A DNA stretch of 64,000 bases, from positions 17,692,212 to 17,756,211 of the forward strand of contig NC_054876.1 of assembly GCF_018320785.1 (NCBI RefSeq), in the 5' to 3' direction. A model generated the notes under the pieces. That model had not been told where the DNA came from, did not search any database, and was given only the letters and a program-made list of their open reading frames with translations. This stretch comes from Cheilinus undulatus. Taxonomy: Eukaryota; Chordata; Actinopteri; Labriformes; Labridae. Numbering within the stretch: position 1 is the stretch's first letter; every line of letters starts with the position of its first letter. A program made the position numbers and the translations under genes. Below, in pieces: positions 49,101-61,100 of the stretch.

Positions 49101-52100
49101 CAGAAAGGCAGGTTAAACTATTTTTTTCCTCAGAGACCCTCCCAAAACAGACTGCATCTTACACACCAGAACCAGAATAAGCTTTGTTGGCCAAGTATGC
49201 TATCACAAAAAGGAATTTGACACTGGTTAGATTTGCTTTCGATGTACAGGAATTGAAAATAAAATATTGAAAAAATAAAACTAATAAAACATAAAAATTA
49301 AGATTTAAATATGTATAAGCTCTTGTTATACGTCTAACCCATGTATACAGGCTGTGTGCAATGATGGTAAGATTGCAAGGTGTGCTAAGGGTGCCAGAAA
49401 GCGGAACAGAATTATTATAGGAACATGCAATAATATGGCAGTTACATGAGGTAAATAAAACAGTGCGACTTATATTATGAATTTTACATTAAAAAGCACA
49501 CAGCCTTAGTATGTTTACAAGGATCATGTTTTTCGTTGTGTGGATGCTACAGTCTTCACTGACCATTCTACCTACCTATCTTGTCCATGGAGGCGGCTGT
49601 TGACAGGAAGCCCTGCTGCAGCAGCTGCTGCCGAGTCTCCTCATCCTCCACCTGGATCTCTGACACCATGTTACATGGCACATATCCTAGGCGACCACCA
49701 CACTCTCCTCGGTAAAACCCATCTGCATCTTTATCGCCAAAAACCTGGACAGAGGAGGGTAACATGTATTCACTGAACTGATTCACACAAACACATTTGT
49801 AAGCAGGATTGTTCAAATTTTTGAGTCATGTTTGGGTTGCCTCAGGACATACTTTGATGATCTGTCCCTCAGTGAAGGGCAGCTCTTCCTCAGCAGCATC
49901 TGGATTGGGTGACATGGTGGCAGGATCATAAGGGAAGAGGGCTACAAAGATCCGTATGTCACCGTCTGGTTTTGGCTTTGCTGATTCACCTCCTGCAAAC
50001 AGACAAAAGTAACAATACTTCATGTGGTGTCCTTCTTCAGCTGCCTTATGATTGTCATATTAAAAGCTCATTTATATTTTTTAATTGTTTATGGCTCTTA
50101 ATGCCCCAATGGTAAAATCAGTTTCCTCTTGACCCGTATGCAGTGCCAGTTCAAGAAAGGATATTTAGATCCCTGTTACACCTCATCTGGAGACAGAATA
50201 ACAGGGCAAAGTCATTGTACTCTAATCCACCATCAGAGATGCAATAAAGGGAAAGGGGGGCAATGTGTATACTTAAAGCATACGAGACAGAACAGTACTG
50301 TGTGTATCATACCTGAGTGTGTGAATAAGACGCTCTGGCTCTATGTTCACACAGCATGACCTGTGTTTCTAAACATGTAATGCAATATGAAACCACACAC
50401 TGATACACTGATGTTATACCAATACAGATGTAATATTTAAGTATGGAGAGATATAATGAGGGCAGAACTTCTTTATTTTGCTGTTGCCAAATCAACATCT
50501 ATATAAGACTTATTAAGTCTAAAGGCCGGCTCAGACTACAAGATTTTTTTGGTCGTTCATGACAGCATCATGTCAGACTATGCAACAAAAATCTTGTCCA
50601 GTCTTGGCCGACAACCTGGCCATACTACAAGAGTGATCCTGACCGCTCACCGTATGCTGACGTCACCACTGTCTCTGCGACTAAGTGCAAGTTCACAAGT
50701 TGACGGGGGTGTCAAAGAGTGTCTGTCAATCTATAACAGAAGCGCTCTAAGAATTGTAGTGGTCTTTTGCTCGTAAAAAAGGAAAATAAACAATTATGGT
50801 TTCGATTATGGATAACAGTTATGGATGTGTCAAGAGGAGGACAATATGGACTGGCTCTCCTTCAGATAGGACTTAAGGTATTCATGTGATAATGTACATA
50901 AAATAAAATGTACACATTAGTTTTAGGGAATAAAAGGGGATAAAAAGAGGTAAATCTTGTAAATGATGGTGCAAAGATAAGGAGCAAATGCTCTCCTGTT
51001 GGTAGACGTCAGGAACCACGTCGTTGACGTCAGGTCAGGGTGTCAAACTAGACAACGATGTAAGAACAATTCTGACATGCTTAATTAGTGACCATATAGA
51101 CCTGATGACTTTTAGCCAACTGTGATCATAGATGTAGTCATTACAGAGGCAGCTGAAAACAGGGAGAGCCTTTGGTAATGTCCCTTTGTTTCTTTTTTCT
51201 TTTGTTTTTTTTTTGATTTTGTCAAAAAAAGTTCTCAACAGTTATATATTAAAAAAGAAACTAAAGCTAGTAAAACCAACAACTGACACATTCAGCTGAA
51301 AGCCACCAGTTTTCTTGGTCATTTTTTAAACTGTAATACTGATCTTATTTTAATGACTTTTTACAGGTTATGACATCAAATCCATGGGACTGACTTTATC
51401 TGTCGCCAGCTGGTTAGACAGACATGTCTGTCTTCCTTCTTTTAGTCATATCATATCATCAAGAAGCTTCTATAATATTGGCACATTATTGGCTCCTGCT
51501 AAATCCTATTTGAAAATATAACAACAAAATGCACATGGCAGTTTTGAATGTAACCAAACTTGCAGTAGTTCCTCGCTGAATGTCTACAGGCACAACTATA
51601 TTTGAAAACATCTACAGAAGAAACCTGACGGTCTATGCATTTAGGAGGATCAGCGTTGGCAAAAGGTAAAACTTATTTAATAATGCCTGCACATCTGATA
51701 TAGGACAAGAACAATATCTTCCATCTCAATGCATACATTTACATTGCATGCAATGAATTTCCCTTCAAATACATTTTTCTTTTGTAAACTTGAGAAAATT
51801 AAAATTGAATTCAGTATTGCTAATAATATACTACTTCTACACTCCACACACAAGTCATGCAGCACCTGCAACAAGCTCTGAACAGTAAAGCCAGCCTTCC
51901 CTTCCCCCACTGCCTGCAAACTGTAGAGCTGCCATGAGCAGAGTTTGCAGAGCACAGGCATGTCCTTAAAAAAGGTAATCAAGCTAAACCACTGATCCTA
52001 AGATTAGCGAGCTGTTTGACAAATGGGCACTCCTACATGACCTGAAGCAACAAGCAACAGTGAAAGGAGTATTCAAGCAACTCTTACATTTAATTGGGCA

Positions 52101-55100
52101 ATTCTTATAGAAAGTGTAAGGTAACATTAATAAAAATGTGTAAAAAACCATAGAACCAGGGAGCAGATCATGCACAGCAGCCTTTGTGGTCTAACACGAC
52201 TGGAAGCACTTTCTACAGCCTGGCAGACAAGTTACAGCATGGCACTGGTGCAGCTAAAAGCTTTACTACTGTTTGACAGCTAGCGACAAATTTGAAGAGC
52301 TGTAGTGACACTTTAAGCTGTGCTGAAGGGACGTGTTCTCTATCTCATTAGAGAGAATCAGCCCATCTGTGGCAAGACTCACAGTCAGTGTACTTTCACA
52401 TCCTCACTGATATTCTAGTAGATAGGACTGAACTTCTCTCTGCACCCTTCCTCTATCTGCACACTTGTACATTTGTGTAGTCAACTGTGCACTCACACAT
52501 GTACCATGGTCAGGGGGATTCTTGAATCAAGAATTCAGCTTGTAAAGACAAAAACTGTGACTGATACCATTGAAGGCAGGTAGGAAGAAGAAGACTCACA
52601 GGTCCACTCTGGAGGCCGCTTGTTTGCTGGCTAATCGAGGTTACTATTTTAATGTCTGTCACTTCCTCCTGTCATGACAAGCCACTTTGGGTTAAGCCTG
52701 TTCTCAGCTTAGCGGGCTCTCTCCCACTTCATCACTGCAGCTACAGCACCTCCCCCTCCTGCCCTACACAAGGTGCTAATCTGACTACCATCATGTGAAA
52801 GAGGGGAAGGCTTGCCAGCAGAAAGCATAGGTGTGTCAGAGGCATACTGCATGTAGCCAGTGCATCTTTGAGATTAGAGACAGAAATCAAGAGAAATGGG
52901 AAGAGAAAACAGGAAACAGTATTTGACCTCTGGGTTGCTTGGCCTGCAAGCATGCTGGTTTAGAAGATAGGTCGGCCTGGACTCCCCACGATGGACCCGC
53001 CTCAGCTGGAGGCATTTGGCTGGGCTCCTGCTCAAGATATTAAAACAAGAAACCATTAAGATTAACTTCTAATACAGAAACACAGTTACACATGGGGATG
53101 AAGGGATGTCCTGGAGTCAGAAAAACATGGACAGTGAATGCAGGCAGTCCTGTTATCCACCAATAATCAATGAACTATGCTTTGTAAAATTATTTTTCAT
53201 TGTTACACTATTTATATGTTTCAATTCTATTTAAACCTTAAAAGCTCTTGAGATTTCCCTCACCTACAATAACATTAAGTTACCAAAAAACATGATTAAA
53301 AAAAAGCAATAAAAGCTGATTCTCAAGAAAAAGAGCTTTATAATTGAGGGGTAGTAGTTTGAGATTGTTATGATTCTAATTTGTCCAAGAGAAACAGTCT
53401 TCTCAGAATCTTTGGACTGTGTTGTAAATTATTTCACATTTTTGCATGAAAGCAGATTTTTTAAGTTCAGAGAAATAACCTGTGGGACTTAAAGCATTAA
53501 ATAATAAGTGGAGTGAGTTTGGTAGGGTCCAGTGGACCAGTTCAGCATAGATATTATATAAGACAGTGATCATCCAATCAGGGATTTATAGATCAAAAGA
53601 TACCAGTGTTTATCATGCCTCTGTGCCATTTAAGTCCTGTGTTGGGGTGATGTGTTATGAGGTAATCCTTCAGCAGGGCTGGGTATTGCCACTGATTGCC
53701 TGAATTGATTCGATTTCGATTCAAGTGGTCTAAATTTGATTCGCAATTTGATCCGATCTGATATCGGTTCTTGTAGGGAGGTTTTAGTTACAAGACCTAT
53801 TTTGCTTCAACATTGAAGTACTACCAAAGAACAAAAGTTGGATATAGCGCAAAGCTTGCATTGATAACGCCCCAGGATATCTGAAATAAAATGATAGGGT
53901 GCAAGATTTTAAACCTCAAATAAGAATCTAAAGTGTCTTAGAAGAAAGTACAGGACAAGTCCCAAGCTGCATGAGGAACGTTAGTCAGAGACTGGTGGCA
54001 TGAGGAGCGGCCAGGAAACAGAGCAGGTCTAAATATAAAGATTGATCTCTGGATTATATGCATTAATGTCCTATAGAGTTGTAATGGTATTTGTATTCGT
54101 CCCGTACATCATGGTACGGCCGTCACAGTTCCGTGCACGCAGTGATACGACAAATACGTCTGAGTGAGCATTAAAAAAAGTCGAGTTCTCATTTCAATCC
54201 AGGTGGCGGCAATGAGCCAAAAAGCTGCCAGCAACCGTCATTACAGAAGGAGGAGTAGTTACAAAACAGACAAAGAAGAGTAATGGCGCGTGTGGAGTTA
54301 GAAGAGCCACCGGCTTCATTTAAATCACCTGTATAGCAATGGTTCTCTGGCTCTGTGAATCATATTAACTTTAACTTCAACTATCAGCCTTGGAGGAGTG
54401 ACAGAGGGACTCTGCAGTTGTGTCATAGGTAAAGTTATCCTCAGATTTCACATGGCTTTAACCTCTTTAGTAGGTCCCATTGGTTTAAAAAGTAATCCAG
54501 TGCTGAAGTCCGTGTTGAAATCAGCAAAAAAGACGCTAATTTGCATACTTAACAAGCTAACTTGTGGTTGTGTGATGATGCGTTCGAGGAAATTTTAGCA
54601 TTTAAAGAATGGGTATGAATATGTCGATATATCAATGAAAATAAGCTAGTTATTCAAAAATGTACTTATTTATTAATATTTTTAATCACTGAAGAACTTT
54701 TGGAGGCTGCATTATTTATAATTTAAATGTAATTTATTCAGCATATTTATTTTAATACAATTTAAGTAAAAAATTAAAATTAATTTTTATTTAATAGCTT
54801 CAATCACCGTACTGAAAACGTACTGAACTGTGACTTCAAAACCGAGGTATGTACCGAACCGAAATTTTTCTGTACCATTACACCCCTAATATCCTAATTA
54901 AAAAATAAGAATTAATCTGTAGTAGGGGATCATTCTTATCCTTTAGGGTACTTGGATTACTTTTTAGTTGCAACAAGTATCATAATTTGTCAGTTCTGTA
55001 ACTCAAGTAATGCATTATGGTTCATTTCAGAGTTGGGCCTTTCCAGGAAAAAAAAAAAACTACATTTCCTTGTACCTTTTGTCATAAAAAACAAAATCCC

Positions 55101-58100
55101 TGAAGCATCTGCACAATCTCTAATTCTGCACTTGTCAGCACAGACCAGCCAATGGTAAACCTACCATTGTCAGTATGGATGCACTGCTAGCTGATTTAAC
55201 TAGGGAGAATAGCAATTGTTTATCCTCATTATTTTAAATTTATGGAAGAAGAGCAACATCATGATGAAACATAGGTTGGAGGGCACATGTTGTATTATTC
55301 TCAATGGAACACTTGGCTCTAACACTGCACACACTCTACCCAGTTCATTGTCAGACTGTGAGTCTTTAAAATAGTTAGAAAGGTTATCATGTCTGTTATT
55401 CCTCTTATAAAGCCGCAGCGTTTCAGACAATGAGCTTAACTAGGCTGTAGAAAGACAGTAGAGGCAACACATAAAAAGGTGGATACACAGTAGGCTATGT
55501 GCTGTGTAGACAATATTAGGTAATAAGTCACCAAAGGGATTTAAATTTTGGTAACTCAAAAGAGCTGTAAAGTGTGCCAATCAGATTTTCTGTGTAGCTC
55601 TTGAGTCTAAAGAAGCCAATAAATCAGCCAAATACGAAAAAATATATTTTAACTGCTACTCTTTGATGCTGCTACTGTTGAGCGTGCATAGCTGTAATCT
55701 TATGAAATCATTACCTACGACTTTGGTGAAGATTACAAACTACTAAACTTTTTATATATATTTCAGATCAAATTTGACAGCATAGTTGTTTTTAAAAAAA
55801 AAAAAAAAGCTGAATGTGTGTCATGCAGACATGAAACATGGGATGTCTGCATGGGATGAGAAAGTATATCCACTAAGACTAAGTTCTGAGTGGTTCTTCA
55901 GGTACAAGGTGAATTTCTAACATAATAGCAATGAGTGCAGTCAGATTAAGGGAGCTCAGGTTCAGACTCACTTCAGCCTTCACTACATCTTAAAGATAAA
56001 TGTTTTTCTTGCATTTATACCATAAAAATGTGCCATAAAGTGTGCAGCCTGAGCTCCTTCTGTCCACTGCAATGATGACAGGAGAGGTAGATTCTCTACA
56101 CAGTACTCAGACAGTTAAACCCACAGTGCTACAGGTAGAAGGAGAAGGACAGCACTGGGGGAAAAAACAGATCACAGCTGGCCTGCAGCAACGTTTACCG
56201 GCAGATCTGCCCTCAGGCCTCGGCGGTGAGGAGGTCTGAGGTGCTCTACAGAAGCCCCCTCTATCCACCACTCAGCACTCATCTGTTCCACCACCACCTC
56301 CCCAGGAGGGTACTCTGAAGGCTCCTCATTGTCATCCGTCCCGTACTCCACGTCTATCTCCACCTCGCGACTGATAGGTGACCTCACAGTGCGTACTGTT
56401 TTGCTGAGCGGGTAGGGTCTTGGCGGGGTAGTACCATATCCAGTGTTGGCTGCCACAGAGGCAGCCATCTGACTCCTGAGCATGGCCTCCCTCCTAAGGC
56501 GGTCCCCTAGCCCTCTGAGCAGTGCTTTGCTGGTTGGAGTCAGCTGAGTAGGACGGCGAGCTGAGAGCCTCCTGCTAGTGTGACCCTCATATACATTCAC
56601 ATCTTTTTCTCCAGGATAACTGATGGTGTCCACCGTGTCTGCGTAGTGAACTCTGTGTTGTGTCTTAGGCTTGACCTGCGGGGGCCCCTGTCTTAGTGAA
56701 GGCTCTTTGGCTACAGGTCTGGGGTCCCTGTTAAACTGGTGATGGGGAGGCGGGACATGTGGGTGTGGGTTGGCATGATGGGGGTGTTGTGTGGAAGCAT
56801 GGTAGGGGCGTTCTGAGTCCCTGGGGAGAAGCTGGCTGGGTCGTGGTCGAGGCTGATTCTGGCGGGTTAAAGGCTCCTCTAGACTGCTATCCTCCTCTTC
56901 TGTCACCTCAGGGATACTGAACAGCTGCTTGTTATGGGACACCTGAGGAGGCAATTTAAGAATCTTCTCCAGAACCTCCTCATCACTGTCAGGAGTCTCT
57001 AACTTGCGTAACTACAATGGCCACAAGTCAATCAAGCAAAATGGGGTCGGTAAAGGTGGGATGAGAAATGTTTGGTAAATAAAGGGAAGTGCAGACAACA
57101 CAGATGACAAACCAGCCATGCAAAGGAAAGAGAAAAGAAAGAAAGAAAAACATAAAGATTCTCAATCAAGCATGATAAAAATTATAACAGAAGAAAAAAG
57201 AAGTGATAATTCAAACATGCAAGACACACTGAAAGAAACACAGCTGACAAAGTGCATGTTAACATGAAGATAAGTATGGCAGAGAAATATAAAGTTAAAC
57301 AATTTTACCCTGTTAGCTGCACATGTGTAACCCCTGGCCTGCACCTCCCCAAGGTGGTCTGAGTACAGGTCTTCCTCCTCCTCCTCCAGGATGTCAGACA
57401 GATCGGAGCGGCTGTTGTCTGCGTTGTAGTCACATGGAGGTTCCACAAGTCCTCTGCTGTAGGCCTGCAGGAAAACAAAAAAAGGATCTGATGTGGATAT
57501 ACTTATAGAAGTATCTCTCACCTCCTATGTTTTTCCTTTTGTATATTAGTGTTTTCTGATGAAAAATTTCCTTTAGCAGCCCAGTATATCACTCACTGTA
57601 AAATTTTGTTCTTAAAAAAAAAAAAGGAAAAAAAAAAGAAAAGAAAAAAGGCAGCTAATCTGACATCCTCAATCCTTACAGGTACTTTAAGTTGAACACA
57701 TCTTGAAGATAAATAACAAATTTGTTGTTCAGTATTTATTACATATACACAATGAGAAGCTCCATCAACTGATAATGAATATTTACTACAGAGTCTTTCA
57801 ATGGTTTATAAAGTTTAGGCAAAGCCTTTGAAAACTGTTTCAAAAAAATCAAACAACTGTGTCAGAGTTGTACCAACAAAATTCGTAATGATGATGGGGG
57901 AAAAAGCAACTTTATGCCCTGGAGTCATTAATACTCATGTCAAGCTTTCTTCATGGTAAAGCAATAACTCCAACTGATCAATGATGTAAAATTGTTTAAT
58001 AAATCATTGATTATAAAGTTGTGATCTAGTATAAGAAAAGCTCCAGACAATGGATGTTTGAACCAATTCTAAATTATTTATTCCTTAAAGTTCAATTGTA

Positions 58101-61100
58101 TTATCTAAATCTACATTTGCCCATTTAGCTAACTTAGCTCTACAATAGAATTGAACAGCTCCTGCAAAACAACCCTGCCACTGCAACGATCACCCATTTA
58201 TTCCTAAGGTTTACAAGTTCACTGACAGTCCAGTAACAGTAATGCCTACAACCTTACAGATAAATGTTCAAAGTTTGGTAAATTAATATGGATACTTCTA
58301 GTCCTTTGAATCAGTTGTTTTTCAACTTTTTCAAGGCACACCTAAGATCAAGTCAAAATCTCAAGGCAAGGCATACAATATCAATTTGCTTAAAAAAATA
58401 GCCTCCTTAAAACATGTTAAAGTAACTTTATTTGTTGTATAGTTTAGAAATAATATATAATATAACAGCCTCCCTGGGCACACCAAGACTTTCCTTGAGG
58501 CAAATCATTGTTCCTTGCCCCACCATTTGAGAACCACTACTTTAGATACTCTAAAAGATTACTCAAACACTGGTGGCCATTTTTATGATTTATATGAACC
58601 ATTGCAGATCAACAGCTTAATATATGAAGGGTTGATTATTATGGCATAAAATTCACATGACTTGCACTTTTGCTGTATGAGGTTTACTACATTCGCCTTA
58701 ACAGCCCTCTAATGTTTAATCTGTAGTTACACACAGCTCAGAAATATTGAATATGTACTTGGGGTCTGGATTTTCAGCAGGAGAACTGTTGTAGTTTGTG
58801 ATTGTAATACATGTGTAGTCTGAGCTCTTTTGACCAATCAGCAGGCTTTGGTGCATGCAGGAGATACAGGCTGTATAGAGCTTTAGCTCTCAACTGGTGG
58901 GTCAGGAGTCAGGACCCTAAAGTGGGTTGCAGATGTAAGCTTGGGAATTAGAAAAGTTGGTTTAAAAAGTCAATGATATAGCCAGACGACAGGTTTTGAC
59001 TAGATGGAAAGACTGTAACCCTCAAACATTCAGACAGTGAATCAGAGACATGCTTCATTTTATTAAATTAGAGAAGATTAGGTACACAGTCAGGGGGTCA
59101 GCTGAAAAATTCTTAATGATTTGGCAGCCTTTTCTGAGTAATGTTGATGTTTGAAGCTCTGATAACTTCGTGGATGAATAACCTTTGGTATCCATGTATG
59201 TAATAAGAAGCTCTGAAAGAAACAAGTGGAAAGATCCCTGAAATGTTCCTCTAGTCCATATGTCATTGCTCTTTTCTCTTGTGTATTTAAATGCTGTTTC
59301 TGCCCTGGACTGTGAGATGTGCTGCTTTAGACCCCCAAACACTTGTACTACACATATTCACTTTATCTATGTTCTTTTTTGTGTTCTTATTACCCACGCC
59401 GATGAAATCGGCAAGGGGGTTATGTAAAGGGTTCCATATCTTTCTTTCTTTCTTTCTTTGTTCATTTGTTTGTTTGTTTGTATGTATACAAGATAACTCG
59501 AGAACGGAAAGTCGGATCTTCACCAAACTTTCAGGGAATGTTGGGATAGTGACAGGGAAGATCATTTTGGTGATGATCCGCGCACCCGTTCAGTTTTTCT
59601 CAGACTTCGAAATTTTGAACACCATAGTAAACAATGGGAGTGTGAGTTCCTTGATGGCCCTGCCTCGGCGTGGGTCTGCCGCCTCAGACAGCCATTCTTT
59701 TTTTTTCTAAATTTATTTAAGATAACTCCTGCTTGTATCTTTTAAATTAACTTATATTCTTTCTGGATGCTATCAGGGTTGGGGGGGTGGGAAATTTTTT
59801 CACTTAACACTACTGTGACACCACTGTACGCTGTTGGAAATTTATTGAAAAAATTCATAAATAAACTTTGTTCAAAAAGTCAATGTTTTGTATTGTTTTC
59901 AGGGACTAAAAGGGGATAGGGGAGATAATACTGGTTTCCATCTTCAAGTAAAGACAAAATAAACTGAAGTGTAAAGTTTGGATTCATGTTAGCAGTTTAG
60001 CAAAGCTTGGTGTAAATGACTCAAATGGCATGAACAGTGGCAAGGTTAGTGAACTTTATTCATACCCGTGATTAATTTGATTTACAGTGAGTGAGCCAGC
60101 CTCCTTTCACACATGATTGTTATCACAGGACAGGACAAAACATGTTATAGTGACGATAATGCTCAAAACAAAAGAAGGGGGTAACCCTATGACCACTTCG
60201 TTCACTTAAAGCAGCTTAAGAAACATGAAGCGCATACTAAAACCACAACACAAAACCATAAAAAACACAGTAAAACGTAGACCGTACCCTCCAAACTCTC
60301 ACTGCAGGTCACAGCACGTGCATATGCCTCTTTTAGGACAAATGGGACAAAAGGGGAGCCATCAAGAAGCCATAAAATGATATTTTTTACTATCTCTAGT
60401 TGAAATTGCATCATTCCTAATTTGAGGGCTGGAAATCGTTTGAAAATCTGTCATCATGAAGTAGGGGTGGGTCCTGAGACTAGAGCAGTTAAGAACCACT
60501 GGTACAGAGAGCAAAGGTAGTCTGAACACAATCTGTGCTATTGCCATCCTGGCTCATACTTACAGTAATCCAACAACCCAATATTACATAAAAGTGCAGC
60601 CAGTATTTCATTATAGATCAAACACTTCAACTTGAGTGACAAATCTACTCGATGCTGTACTGTGAAAGTCAATCAGTATTTGGCTCACTGACTACCTGAG
60701 CTGAATCAGAAATGATTGATCTGATCTTCCAACAAAAAGTCTGTTTCTCATTCATGACAGCCCTGACAAACCTTGATTTTACAAATCTGAATCATGATCT
60801 TAGTTCAGAAAACTTAAGATCCACTAATTGCGAGTAAATCAGACTCATTGCACTGCAGCAAGCCAGAGTAAAGCCTCTGAGTGACTACTATTTACTGCTA
60901 AACTAAGAATCACAAGATACAGAAGCGAGGCTTATGAAGAAAGGTCTATCTTTCATGTAAATCTTTCATAACTTACCAACAGCATCACTATAATAACTAA
61001 AAAATTGGCTTCTTCTCCAGAGGCATATATTATCACCAGACTCTGACATAAGATGATGAATTAAACTTTGAGGTGCCTGTGATATACCTTAAGTTCAGTC

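Noticed and set aside
50521-51060. Possible PIF/Harbinger-like element in a tspoap1 intron
   Set aside because: The ends GGCTCAGACTACAAGATTTTT and a GACGTCAGG word are suggestive, but no matching inverted end or target duplication could be found by eye.
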